A stretch of 64,000 nucleotides of DNA, from contig CM040450.1 in the NCBI GenBank assembly GCA_022749755.1, positions 10,624,913 to 10,688,912 of the forward strand, given 5' to 3'. The translations under genes and the position numbers were made by a program. The notes beneath the pieces are model-generated. The model did not search any database, was not told the DNA's origin, and saw only the letters and a list, made by a program, of their open reading frames with translations. The DNA comes from Azadirachta indica (taxonomy: Eukaryota > Streptophyta > Magnoliopsida > Sapindales > Meliaceae). Of this stretch, positions 13,501 through 29,196 are shown piece after piece (position 1 is the stretch's first letter; each line of letters begins with the position of its first letter).

Positions 13501-13850
13501 TTATTACTATGCCACTTGTCCAGCCAAAATCTCATTGTAACAACAACTAAGTGAGGTAAAAATGAGAGGGTTATTTAATTTCTTTTATGTCAACTCTTGA
13601 TCACACATGGTGTACCATTATTTTGGGTGTAGTTATATTTACACTAGTTTAAAATAAATATGTATAACATTTCATTTGTACCATTTATTGGAACAAATCA
13701 TATCTACTATTTAGCACAGAATTTGCACTTTTACAATACTTATAAAATAAATATGTTACATTAATTAATATTATACATAGCATTAATAAAAATGCTACAA
13801 AATGAATATAAAATATAATGAATTAAAAATATTATTATTTTAACACTTAA
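10600..13850. other. Intergenic DNA, no gene supported
   Basis: AT-rich, with a GC-richer block at about 11820-12110 that contains CACGTGG (about 11936), CCACGTCAG (about 12003) and GCGTGGC. The 77-codon frame there (11790-12023) shows no known domain, and no transcription unit follows it. The block resembles an orphan promoter or a decayed gene end. 12500-13250 is moderately complex sequence of unknown origin with two similar ~33-bp units at about 13150-13220 (CTAAGCCTTTATCTAAATTAG / CTTAAGTCTTTGTTTAGATCG). No exon is recognised. Confidence 0.4.
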
Positions 13851-13854
13851 TTTT

Positions 13855-13940
13855 AGTATTTTTCAAGAAATGTTATAATAAACTAACATTTAATAACATT
13901 ATGAAAAAAAATGCTACTATAGATCATATCTGCTGTAGTG
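13855..13940 (-). mobile_element. Possible CACTA-type element terminus
   Basis: Read on the minus strand from 13940, the sequence starts CACTACAGCAGATATGATC and continues with subterminal GTAGCATTTTT- and ATAATGTTATTAAATG-type repeats. A CACTA start plus short subterminal repeats is the pattern of plant En/Spm-like ends. I could not find a matching opposite end or a 3-bp target duplication, so this is tentative. Confidence 0.25.
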
Positions 13941-14394
13941 AGAGATAATATTTGTACTATTATTTGAGATTGATAGGCAAATGTCATCATATTTCCATCA
14001 CCATTGATCAAGATTTAATAATAGAAACAACAATTGATAAGGTTTTTTCAAGCAATATTTTTATTACATAATAGAGATATAATACAAAATTTAAAAATAT
14101 TATTAAATATCTTGATAAAATATTTTATAAATTACTTTTAAAATAACTCCATATTTCTAGATGTTGCTATCAATGTAGTGCAAATTATAAAATAAAACTT
14201 TTAAAAATTTTTAACAAACAATATTTAGATTCAAAACTATATAATAAACCATTTATAATTTTTCAATGAACAATTCTAAATAGAGACAATTTTCTAAAAA
14301 TGCTGGTCAAAGGAGCTCTCCATAAATTTAAAATCATAAAGTTTTTGTTGTCAATTAGACAAAATTTTGACTTATTCGATATTTAACAAACATT

Positions 14395-14532
14395 TTAGGA
14401 TTTAGATGTAAAATTACACCTCGTAAATAGGGATGTCGTTGGTAAATGACGGGCAACGCAATTATCAATATGATCGTTGCCATCATCAATGACGTCACCT
14501 TTCAGCCCACCACCAGGTTGACCGCTCTCCAT
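14395..14532 (-). CDS. Small open frame of 45 codons, possible gene fragment
   Basis: A minus-strand ATG at 14532 opens a 45-residue frame starting MESGQPGGGLKGDV and ending at TAA (14397-14395). The DNA here is distinctly GC-richer than its surroundings. A second GC-richer patch (about 14645-14735) lies just upstream and could be a 5' leader. The peptide is Gly/Asp-rich at its start and I do not recognise it. No downstream exon is visible in the AT-rich DNA towards 14 kb. It may be the first exon of a decayed gene, or chance. Confidence 0.2.
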   Translation of the reverse strand: MESGQPGGGLKGDVIDDGNDHIDNCVARHLPTTSLFTRCNFTSKS

Positions 14533-14965
14533 AGCCCTCAATATTCCTTAACAATTAAAAAATAATAATTAGTTTAAAGGAAGACTATAAATAAATAAAA
14601 TAAATAATTAAAAATTTATTAAATTCAAAATTTATATCGTATTCCTCTTTTGACCCTCTCAGGGCTGAAGCATATCAACCGACGCGGAGAAACGGCAGTC
14701 AAAATCGAAGATTCCGTTCACACCAATTGCCAGAAAAATAAATTATTAAGTTTGTTGAACGTAGACTTATTTTCGGAAATTATTCATTTTCATTATATAT
14801 TTAGTAATTGGAAATAAATGACTCTAATTAGTTGGCCTTTCCGTTCCTATTGCCTTTGATTATAGAAAATTTTTTTTAGAGAAAATTAAGGATTATCCAG
14901 AAAATTAATAGGTAAGATCAACACGTTAAGTTGCACGATATTATTATTTCAAAACTGTATAATTA

Positions 14966-15752
14966 GGGACAAGTACATACAAGTCCTTAAGGTTTAGTTT
15001 AATATAATGAGTAGTCTTCTAAAAATGCTCATATAAATCTTAATTTATTTTAAAATAACGATTATATTCCTATCATTATAGTTATTTAATAAAAATTATT
15101 ATTAAATCTTTAAAATTTAATTAAAGAAAATATATTTATTAAAAATATATTAATAAAATGAATACAATATTATTTTATTTTATTAATAATACAATATTTA
15201 TGAACATATAATAAATTTACATATTTTATAAATAATATAAATAATACTTGTTAATATATTATAATTAAAATATAAATTTATTTATTTTACAATATGTTAA
15301 CAATTTAGTATGAGTTAAGTATTAGAAAAATAAATAAAATAAATCATAAATAAATATAATATATATAAATAAAATACATCATAGTACAATATTTATGAGT
15401 ATATTATAGTTTATATTTTGTGTAGCTAAAATATGTTGTATATTTAATATATATATATGTATATATATAACATAATAAAAATAAAATATATTATTTATAA
15501 AAAATGTATAATTTTATAATATATTTAAATATTATATTAATAATGTATTATTTATTAATATATTTTTAATAAAATATGTTATATTTTATCAAATTTTAAA
15601 AATTTAATAATAATTTTTGTTAAATAATTATTATTGATAGAAATATAATTATTATTTTTTAAAATAAATTGAGGTTTATGTATATATTTTTAAAATTATT
15701 AGAACTAATTAATACATTAAATCAAATCTTAAGGTTTTGTATGTACTTTCAT
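14966..15752. mobile_element. Long-terminal-inverted-repeat DNA element, ~790 bp
   Basis: The left end GGGACAAGTACATACAAG, then CCTTAAGGTTTAGTTTAA, is matched in inverse orientation at the right end (about 15705-15752: ATGAAAGTACATACAAAACC on the opposite strand). The similarity continues inward for roughly 170 bp per arm, including an AATTTATTTTAAAATAA block. The core is almost pure A/T with no coding potential. This is a MITE-like or fold-back, non-autonomous DNA transposon lying directly upstream of the MDAR promoter. Confidence 0.65.
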
Positions 15753-15959
15753 TATTTAAAATCCGAAAAGATTTTGAAATATTTTTATAAAATATTTCCA
15801 AAATGACTGTTTAGAACGTTCGTAACATGTATGAGCGGACTATATAGCATAAAATTTCACAGTTGGTTCTGGAAAATAATAACGGTGTCTATCAAATATC
15901 AACGTCACAGTTGTCGTGGAAATTGCACAGTCAACAATGATGGACGGTTGTACGGCCGC

Positions 15960-15965
15960 CACGTG
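15960..15965. promoter_or_regulatory. G-box CACGTG upstream of MDAR
   Basis: A palindromic CACGTG within GCCACGTGGCC lies about 65 bp upstream of the TATA box and 177 bp upstream of the MDAR start codon. G-boxes bind bZIP and bHLH factors and are frequent in stress- and light-responsive plant promoters. Function here is inferred from sequence and position only. Confidence 0.5.
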
Positions 15966-16024
15966 GCCAATATTTCCATCGTTTCAACAGTTACAATGAT
16001 ATCCAACAGGAGGCCAAGTCGCCC

Positions 16025-16032
16025 TATAAATA
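16025..16032 (+). promoter_or_regulatory. TATA box of MDAR
   Basis: TATAAATA lies in GCCCTATAAATATCTG, 105-112 bp upstream of the MDAR start codon. This would place transcription start near 16055-16065 and give a leader of about 75-80 nt. Confidence 0.65.
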
Positions 16033-16136
16033 TCTGACCAATCACAGAGGTTCACTCATCGTTGTCTCGGGTTCTCACTAAAATTAGAAACAAACAATAT
16101 CACGGAGCAGTAGAGCTTTTTCTCGATCATCCATCA

Positions 16137-19885
<3,749 letters not shown>

Positions 19886-21190
19886 GTGTTCAATACTTTC
19901 TGGGGTTAATATTATATGAGTGCCTATGTTGAAAAATACATACATATTAAACGCTTCATGACTTTGGGTTCACTGGTGCAGATTAGATTGTGTGGAATAT
20001 CTGCTTCTTTCCAATATTTGGTTCTCTGTAATCTTTCCTTAGAATTTGTTACATAAATGTTTAGACTTGGTTTTTAGTGATCTTCACATTTTCTTTCCGT
20101 CGTCTCTTGGCTTTCATTTTGTTATATATCCCAGTGATGTGTTGATGACCCAAGTGAGTTTGGTTGTTTCGGTGCCGATATCTTCAGGTGATTGGTGCTC
20201 ATACTAGTAAGTTACTTCGTTAACAATTGTAAAGTAAATGCACATTCGGACAGTCGTTCTGAGTTTGATTCTAGTGTAAAGCAAAGTTGTACATTGGCCT
20301 ACGGAGTTTATTCTTTTAGAATACCTATGGAAATAATTTTCGTTCCCAATTTCTGAAAACTCGTGGTTTTAATTTGCTATAATTCACCCGCAACAAAACA
20401 CGAGCTATAAAGAGCCTATTCGCGGACACCAAGAACGCAATCATGGCTCGGCTATCTGCTCAATGCTAACTGTGAATAATTTTTATTAATATACTAAGGC
20501 CATTACTTTGTCCACTTACATACGAATCCATTCATGGAACAAGGAGGTCACGAATTCAAACACTCACACCAAGGCACAATTTCAAATCCCCTACTTTCAT
20601 CATAAGCTTAGTAGCCACCATACAGGCAAAATCAGAGAGTGATGCCACAGAAGCTAACACTTAAAATAATGTTAGTCTGCCTACAGTTTCTATTCTCGGT
20701 GAGCCTAACCCAGCACAATTTAACTTACAATTGAACTCCAGATTTCAATATTGGCGTTAATAAAACATATTCCTCACAAGTAAAGTGAATGGATCTTCTG
20801 TTATAAAACACCCGTGTCAGATGCTTTTTACTAGTTATGCAGGCATATGAACATGGTGGGCATAGAAATCAGTGTCAAATTAACTTGGTTATGTTATAAT
20901 TCACGCAGTGTGTGCAAAGCATTTGTAATTCTGAATAAAAACACCAGTGCAATAATTTGAATGACAAAATAAAAAGAAAATCTCATCACCAGCATTTCAA
21001 ATTCAGAACAGATATCACACTCCAATGTATTACCGAATGCGCAGCCACACTTTTACGTAATCAAAGTTTCATCTAAAAATTATATAAACTAAGAACTACA
21101 TAACTCCAAGAAACAAAACTTTTACGTCCAATTAGAAGCTCCAAATTTAGGAGAAAAATGTTTCGTACAAAGGAAAAGCTACAAGACACT
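19886..21190. other. Convergent intergenic region with both 3' ends
   Basis: The MDAR 3' untranslated region probably extends to about 20070, and the P2 3' untranslated region (on the minus strand) lies at about 21050-21190. The DNA between is moderately complex but has no exon or conserved domain that I can recognise. Short frames here look like chance. Confidence 0.5.
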
Positions 21191-22442
21191 CTAGTCAAAG
21201 AGACTGAAGCCCATATCCTGCAACAAGGAAATGAAAGCCAATTAGATACAGAGAAAACAAAAGAATTTATCACATAAAGTGAACAAACATAAATAGATTT
21301 GATGTAGATAATCAAGTTCACATGAATGATCAAACTTAACATAGAACAAAGCAATTAACTACACAAATCTCATAATTTGATCAAACTTAAAATAGCTAAA
21401 AAGGTTTTTATTCTCCAATATCCTCAATACAGTTGCATAAGTTATGCAGAACATCACCACGATCAATTCAATCAAATCCGTCAATCATTCATGCATGTAC
21501 AAACTTGTATAACTCAGTCAAATCATATAAAATATTAGGGTGAGATAGGAACCAGTGGCATGTAATTGAATTGTGTCAAAATAAAGGTGGCACCAACTAA
21601 AACTCACGTCATCGGATTCCTCTTTCTCCTCCACTTTCTCCTCTTTCTTTGACTCAGCAGCAGCTGGAGCACCAGCACCAGCACCAGCACCACCAGTTGC
21701 AGGAGCTGCTGCAACAGCACCACCACCACCAGAAGGGACCGAGGCCAATTTCTCGCGGCCAGATGCAATCAACTCAGTTACATCTTTACCCTGGACTTCT
21801 GATAGAAGAAATTCAATTCTCTCATCATCGCAATCAACTCCAACTGCACAGCAGACGAATATTTTAATAAGTACAATTGACATGGAGCATAAAAATCTTA
21901 GACAATGTATCAATAAAACATTCTCAATAATGCAAATAAGAAACCAAATTCAAAATTGCAAACCATTCGACAATCTATAAACATATGAATTTCAAATCAT
22001 TGACACATTGTGGGCTGATAAAACAGGTGCTAAGTTCTCTGAACTATTACTTTACTAGGGGCAATTACAGACAGTGAACCATAATTTTCCAGATCGGTAA
22101 GTATAAACAAAATGCAGACAAATCAAAACTATTTCTTTAGAACCTAACTAAATGTTATTTATGTTCCCCTATCACAGGCTCCAATGCCTACTTATGTATC
22201 AATAGCACCGCAATTCCACCATAGATGTTGACAATACATGCTTTTCTCCAAGTGTACGGAATGAAAACAATAAAGCAAAATAAAAGAACAGATACCCATA
22301 CTAAAAATTCATCAAAACAAAAGAATACACATGTAATCTAATAAGAGAAAGTACCAGAGCCAAGGATTCCCTTAATATCATTAGCGGAAGGGTTGGCGTT
22401 TCCTCCCAAAACAGCCAACAGATATGCAGCAATCACCTTCAT
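21191..22442 (-). CDS. RPP2: 60S acidic ribosomal protein P2
   Basis: P2 pairs with P1 on the P0 stalk of the large ribosomal subunit and helps recruit elongation factors. Coding exons on the minus strand: 22442-22355, 21843-21608 and 21217-21191, joining to 116 residues. The N-terminal dimerisation domain starts [20 protein letters not shown]. An Ala/Gly-rich hinge follows, then a Lys/Glu-rich acidic stretch. The protein ends [13 protein letters not shown], the diagnostic P-protein tail that contacts GTPase factors. A leader intron is probable (donor at 22569 after CAGCCGCCCAG; acceptor about 22455-22460), as in many plant ribosomal protein genes. The last coding exon holds only eight residues plus the stop, so a single-frame scan misses it. 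Confidence 0.95.
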
Positions 22443-22692
22443 TTTCGCTTTCTAAACTACTTGCACACAAACAAATTACCAGTTTCAATGGATTATTCGA
22501 GAAACTTACTAACATTATAATAGTCAAAACAAAGCAAAAAGAACGCAAGAGATTGGAACATGAGTGTACCTGGGCGGCTGTGGATCCGAAAATGTAAGAG
22601 AAGAGTTAGAACTCTCAAAGCGCACACAGTCACAACCGTTAGAAGGAGAAAGAACAGATCTTTTTGTGTGTATATATATATGTGTATGGAGC

Positions 22693-22700
22693 TAGGGTTT
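22693..22700 (-). promoter_or_regulatory. Telo-box in the P2 promoter
   Basis: AAACCCTA is read on the minus strand (TAGGGTTT on plus), close to the inferred transcription start of the ribosomal P2 gene. The telo-box is a known shared element of plant ribosomal-protein and translation-factor promoters. A (TA)n/(TG)n stretch at about 22666-22687 lies between it and the leader. Confidence 0.6.
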
Positions 22701-22709
22701 TAGTTGGTC

Positions 22710-24680
22710 TGCAGAAGCGTGCGAATCGCAAAACGCACTTTGTTACCGCCGTTTTGTCCTTTTTATTTTTTCCTTTATTTTTCTTTTTCTTTTCTCCCTT
22801 TTTTTAATACTTTCTATTTTAATGATGATAATATTTTAATAAACGGCCTAAATTTTTTTAAAATAAATCTTCCATCTTTTGACCTTATTAATAAAGAGCA
22901 TTTATTTATTCCAAATAAATAAGAATGATAAAATCTTTTAGAATAATAGGGTTCGTACCTTGAATTCCTTCAAATTAAAATTGAGTGTAAATTAACTTCT
23001 TTTTATTGTTGTAAAAATTTTATAAAATTATCACATTAATTTGTATAAAATTTATATATATATTTATATAAACATATATTTAAAGAGAATGCCTTATCAT
23101 ATACTATATTATTAAAAAACATAATAAACAAACTATTTACAATAAATTTTTATAATGCATGTCTTTATTTACTAAAATTCAAATCACACTTAAGATAAAT
23201 CACAATGTTTTGCTGAAAATATTTTTTTATTTATTTTAAAAATTTTTAATTTCATAAAATTAAATAAATAAAAAAGGATTGGAAATGAGGACAAAGATCT
23301 TTTTCCATTTTAAAGATTTTTAACTCATTGATCACCTATCTACATTACTAGGATTTTTTTCCATTTTTATACCGATAGTCTTTTCTCCGTATATATGTGT
23401 TTTTATGAAGACATAAATATTACAATACATATGAGTAAACTTTTTTTTAGGTGAACTATTAATGCGATTATGTAAATAAAGAATACCAGATACCCCATGT
23501 TATCTAACCTAAGTACCAATTATCTCTTAATGTTATCTCTATTAAAATAAAAAGTTATTTTTTGAAAGCAATTACTAATAAGTTATATGTTATATTACAC
23601 AAACAACTTTTAGACGTCAATTTATATTATATTAGGATCCAAAATATGTGAAATCACATGAATATCTGTCATTAAAAGGCAAAATAAATAAAGTTCTCCA
23701 CCACATTCTTTGCTCTCATAAAACTTTTCAAGCAAAATGTTTGCTTTAAGAAAACCTAAGCTATGATAAATTATTTATTTTTAATATTGGAATTTTAATA
23801 TTTTTATTTATTTTCTAATAAAAATATGTTTTATTAATCTATTTTTATCCTTTCTCTCTCCTTTAATTAGAGGAAGAATAATCATAGTCTCTTATTAGAT
23901 TTTGAAACCACATATTTACTCCTATTAAATTTTATTACTCCGTTACTCCTCTATCGTTGAAACAATGACAAGCAAACTCTATTTTTTAAGGGTAATTTGG
24001 ATTTTTTGTGTAGCAATGTTGACATGGTAGATAAAATATGATTTTTTTTAATTGAGATGTGACATGTCTTAGTTAAATGTCTATGAAACATAAAAAATAA
24101 TTTTGTCGCCTTCATTTTCGATCTTACATAAGATCATTCGATCTCCTACATCTCAGCACAAAACCATTTACTAATATTATTTCTTGCTATAAATAATCTT
24201 TTGTGCATTTGAAGAAACTTTTGATCTTAAATGAAAATTCCTAATTAGTGTAATCAGTGAAGTTTTGTGATTAGTTTGGCGTTGTTGGTCATTCGATCAA
24301 AGGAGGAGGATCTCTAAGCTTAATGGGTTTTCAATTACATAAGAAGGAAACAAATCATTTACAAAAATTCATGTGATTTTGGTTGTGAACATACAGGTAT
24401 ATAAGATGGGAAATTGTGTATGTCATATGAATGTAGGAAAATTGAAATCAACAATTTAAAAACATATGTATTTTTTATTTGAGATTTGATCAAAATGAGT
24501 GTATTTATGTACTTTTGGAAAAGTGTATTTTGCTTATGTTGTTGTAAAACATTTGTGGGTATGTGTTTGAAAACAATATGTGTGATTTTTTACTTGAGAT
24601 TTCAATGAAATGACTATTTTTATGGAGTTAGTTATATTAATCTTTGTATATTGGTGAAAGGATATTCATTAGATTAAACA
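22710..24680. other. AT-rich intergenic DNA, no gene seen
   Basis: Pyrimidine-rich then A/T-rich sequence without exon-like blocks. The region between the P2 promoter and the Copia remnant shows no recognised gene, RNA or repeat family. Confidence 0.5.
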
Positions 24681-25152
24681 TGTTGTTGGTTTAAAGTGGT
24701 TAAAAATCAATTATAGTTACTTACAGAGTAACTAAGCTAGAAACTAGATGGACTCAAGTTACCAAAATAGACCTGTTAGTTAAATAACAAAATTAGTTAG
24801 TCTAATTTAGGGTTCATTTTTCCTTCTCTTCTTTCTATAAGAGATCAGGTTTTTGCAAAGGAAAAAAAAAGTGAAAAAAGGGAGAGATTGTAATTTTAGA
24901 GACTTGAGGTTTCTTTATAGCTTGCTTATAATACTTTTTTGGTTAATGGAAGAATGAAAATTGCTACTGTTCTTGACCGTGGATGTAGGCTTAGCCGAAC
25001 TATGTAAATTACTTGTGTCTTGTTCGATTAAAAACTTCTTAGAGTACTGATTATTGTGTTGATTATGGTTTGACTAGAATCTTGCTGATTACAGGTTAAA
25101 ATATGTTCCTTAAAACTTAATTTTTGATAATTTCAAGTGTTCTGTTATTACA
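24681..25152 (+). repeat. 5' LTR of a plus-strand Copia remnant
   Basis: The probable LTR runs from TGTTGTTGG (about 24681) to TTATTACA at 25152. It is followed after three bases by TGGTATCAGAGT (25156-25167), the primer-binding site complementary to initiator methionine tRNA that is used by many plant Copia elements. The right boundary is well supported. The left boundary rests only on the TG start, because no second LTR of the same family is present. Confidence 0.65.
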
Positions 25153-26490
25153 AAATGGTATCAGAGTTGAATTCTTTAAGAATGGCTCAACTTAGGTTTG
25201 AATTAGAGAAGCTTGATATTGAAAATGATTTCAACTTATAGAGAATCAAGATGAGGGCTTTGCTGGTTCATTGAGGACTTGAAGAAGCATTAGATGGAAA
25301 AGCCAATTTGTCTAAAACCTTGAGTAAAAATAAGAAGTGGAAGATTCTGAGAAAGGCACACAGTGCCATTCTCTTGAGCTTGAGTGATGATGTGTTGAAA
25401 GAAGTTTTAAAGGAGAAAATAACTTTAGGTTTATTAGAGAAATTGGAGAACAAATATATATGTATAATCTTAGGCAAATAGATTATACCATAAGAGGAAA
25501 TTGACACACTTTCTCTACATGAGGGAAGTTCTTTGAAAGATCATCCTGATGCTATAATTCCTAATGAAGATTAGACCTAGTTATGATACTTCTTAGTTCA
25601 CTTCCAAGTTTTTATGAGCACTTTGTAGATACAGTCACATTTGACAGAGAATCCATCTCAATGAAAAAAGTGAATGCAACCTTAATCACTAAAGAACTCA
25701 AAAAGAAGGGGTGAATCAACAAAATTTGGAAATGGTGAAGGGCTTACTATTAAGGGAAAAGTTAACAGTAGAGATAACAAGTCAAGAAAATAACAAAGAT
25801 CTAAGTCTGAAAAGAAGAATCTAAATTGTTTTCAATGTCACAATTTAAGTAAAAAGAAAATGATTTCAATGTCACAATTTAAGTAAAAAGAAAATGAAAG
25901 AAGATATAAAGATGTTGTTGTGGCCTCAGATGATGGTTATGAATAAGCAAATTTATGCATTGCTTCTGAAGGAAAATCAAAAGGTTAATGAGTACTTGAC
26001 TCAGGATGCTATTTTATATATGTCTATATAGAAGTTCCTTTAATTCCTATAAATCTATTAAAGGTGAAAAAGCCTCGATAGGAAAAAATATGTCATATGA
26101 TGTTGTTAGGATTAGTAGTGTAAAAATTACGATGTCTAATAATATGGTAAGAGAGGTCTATAATGTTAGGCATGTACCTGAGCTTAAAAGGAATCTAATC
26201 TCATCGAGGATGCTTGATAAGTTAGGTTTCTGTTTTAAAGCCGAAGATGGTACATTGAAGGTTACTAAAGGTTCTATGGTGGTAATGACAGAGATAATGA
26301 GAAATAAATCATATGTGTTAGATAGAGAGACAGTGACTGGTAAAGTTTCAGTTTCTTTAAGTACAGAGATAAACAACACTAGGTTATAGCATCTAAGGTT
26401 AGCATATATGAGTGAAATGAGGCTTAAAGAGTTAAATAAACAAAGCCTGTTAGGTTCTGACAAAATTAAACCTTTAGAATTCTTGAGATG
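25153..26490 (+). pseudogene. Truncated Copia gag-protease-integrase start, plus strand
   Basis: After the primer-binding site, an ATG at 25182 opens a gag remnant. Copia gag similarity (FELEKLDIENDFNL, then KMRALLVH, EEALDGKANL and KAHSAILLSLSDDVL) is broken by stop codons and frame changes. A decayed zinc-knuckle region lies near 25800-25900, including a ~40-bp duplication (TTTCAATGTCACAATTTAAG twice). A longer open stretch at 26006-26389 covers the protease end to pre-integrase segment (VRHVPELKRNLISSRMLDKL, then LWHLRLAYMSEMRL past the next stop). Similarity ends at about 26490. Reverse transcriptase, RNase H and the 3' LTR are missing. This is a dead element. Confidence 0.85.
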
Positions 26491-29196
26491 AATCACGCCG
26501 GTTTTGTGAAGTTATAGACTCAGGTTGGGATTAAGAATTCAAAGGTAATTCAAGAAAGAAAAAATGTCTGTCCTTATCTTCCTCAAATATAATCTTCCCA
26601 ATAAGATAAGATTTAGTAAAGTAGAACTCATTTTCAACAAAAGTAACATCTATGGAGACAAAAAATTTCTTGGTAAATGGATGATAGCATTTATATCCTT
26701 TTTAGGTTGAAAAGTACCTTAGAAAAACTCATTTGACTGCTCTTGAATCTAATTTTTCTCTGTTTTGGCTATGGACATGAACAAATTACACAAACTAAAT
26801 ATTTTAGAAATAAGATGATTTATGGTTTTAAGGTCAAGATTGAATTTAGAAAATACCTCTATAGGACTTTTGAATCTTAAAACTCTCAATGGTAATTTGT
26901 GTACGAGATAAGCAGCTATAAGAATAGCTTCCCTTTGATAATGTTTTGGCACATTTTTTTAAAAATAGGAATGTTCAGGTTATAGCAATCAAGTGACCAT
27001 TTTTTCTTTCTACTACTCCATTTTGTTATGAAGTGTTAACACAAAATAACTCATGAATAATCCATTCTTGTTGGAAATATAGTGATAGAATTAGATTGAA
27101 ATAATCCTTTACATTGTCTCAGCTAAACATTTTAATGTGAACATTAAATTGATTTTTGATCATATGAAAGTTCGAGACGACATTACTCATATAAGATTTA
27201 GATTTATGTAAGAATATCCAAGTGAACCTAGTACAATCATCAATAAAAGAAACAAATTATTTAGCCCATGAATATTAGGAATAGTGGATGGACCCCATAT
27301 ATTGCTATGGATTAATGTAAAAGGAATAGGGCTTCTTTTATTATGGACTGAAGAACTTACATGTCTATGTTTTGCAAATTCATAAACATTACAATGAAAA
27401 TTTTTACTATTTACCCCTTTAAATAAGGAAGAAAACATAACTTTAAGAATTTCAAGGGAAGGGTGTGCAAGTTAAGGTGATGAAGTCGTATTCTATCTTT
27501 ATTGGTAAGAGAATGCAAAAAAAAATTATAGAGGCATTATGCTCTTGCTAACACTTGAATTTCTAAGTGTCTCTAAATAGTACAATTCATCCTTTTTCTT
27601 AACCAACCTAATTATCATCCTTGAATCCTGGTCATGAAATATATAATGAGTTAAAAAAAAAAGGGTTACTTTGTAGTCCATATCATGAAAGAGTTTATTT
27701 ATAGATAGAAAATTAGTAGATAACTTTGGAACACAAAGGACATTCTAAGAATAAAAGAAGGGCTAATTTTGAAATCTCCAACACCTACTACAATGGTTAG
27801 TGAACTATCTACAGTAGTTATTTTCCTGCTGTTAGGACAAGCAACATATGTACTTAAGTTATAAGAAGAATGTGTCATATGATATATGGCTCCTAAGTCA
27901 ATAATATATAGATTTTAAATGATTTATCTGAGGCATTTAAATCATGTGAAATCTGAGGCATTTAAATTATGTGAAAGAGGAAATTCACCTAAATGTGCCA
28001 ATGAAAAGGTACATATAGTTTTCTCAAGAGTTACTAGTAGGTTTTTTAGCTTTTCAATCTCCTTTTTGTTGAACTCTCTTTGCTCTTAAGCCTTTTCTTT
28101 TCTTGATTAAGTGGTTGTTAGATGTGCTTAGCCCTGATTTCTTTGTTGTCCACCTTTATAGCCTCACTCTTTGCTTGATGTAGAAGGCTTCTCATGTAAT
28201 ATCCAGCACCTATCTTTGGTATACCTTGGTTTTTTACAGAAAGTGCACCATAGATTGTCTTAACTATCACCATTTAACATTTTGGACAATTCATCTTTCT
28301 CACTTTTATTACTTGTTTGCTGATCCAATTTTGAATCGCAAGTGTTCACCCCATTAGTAAGCATAGTAGAACCATCAATGTTCTAAGGTTCAATTATAAC
28401 CTATTTTCTACCTTCCTCAGCCCGAATCATAGAAATAGTCTTATCTAATGATGGTAGCTCTTTCTTCCCCAATACTTGAACTCATACTTGATCAAATTCA
28501 ATATTTAGACCAGCAAGAAACTCGACAATTCTGTTTTTTCTCAATAAATTTTTTAAGAAAAGCAATATCCTCTCTACACTTCATCTGAAGACATTGATAA
28601 TGGCCTATCTCTTACCATAAACTCTTCAAAATGTTAGCGTATTTAGTTACTGATCTTTCTTCTTATTTGGTGGCTGAGATCTTAGTTTTAATGTCGTATA
28701 TTTATGCTGCATCACGTACCTTCAAGTAAGTCTGACGAATAACCTCTCATATTTCCTTAACAATGGATAAAAATATACAAGTTCTACTGATTTCAGGTAG
28801 CATCGAATTCCAAAGCCAGGACATAATCGTTGAATCTGTTTCATCCCACGTATTGAATTTTGATCTCTTGAATCAAAAGCATCACCAATTAAATGATTCA
28901 ATTTTCCTCTCCTTTTCAAAAACATTTTAACCATTTACAACCATTGTAAATAATTCCTCCCTTTGAGCTTATATATAGGTTGAATATTTTAGAATTTTCC
29001 AGTTGACTAATTATTAGTAATTTTTGTTATATGCATTATAGAAGCATTGTTGGCCTCAGAGGTTTCAGACATGATCAAGTTAGTAAAACAAATTAACAAA
29101 AAGAATATAAAAGGATAGCAAAGAAGGATAACAAAGTTCACTCAGTAATTAAGGCTAAAAAAAAAGATTCAAAAGAAACCTAAAGCTTTGATACCA
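26491..29196 (-). pseudogene. Truncated Copia gag-integrase, minus strand
   Basis: Read leftwards from the primer-binding site TGGTATCAAAGC (29196-29185), this second element carries: a gag remnant (about 28950-28270), a zinc-knuckle-like segment near 28250-28200 (WCTFCKKPRYTKDRCW in one frame), a protease region, a GAG-pre-integrase and integrase start at 27438-27187 (FTLIHSNIWGPSTIPNIHG), and an integrase end at 26952-26749 (REAILIAAYLVHKLPLRVL). A linker segment extends to about 26500. Stops and shifts occur throughout. Reverse transcriptase and RNase H are absent. Its LTR and primer-site spacing differ from the left element, so it is a different Copia family. Confidence 0.85.
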
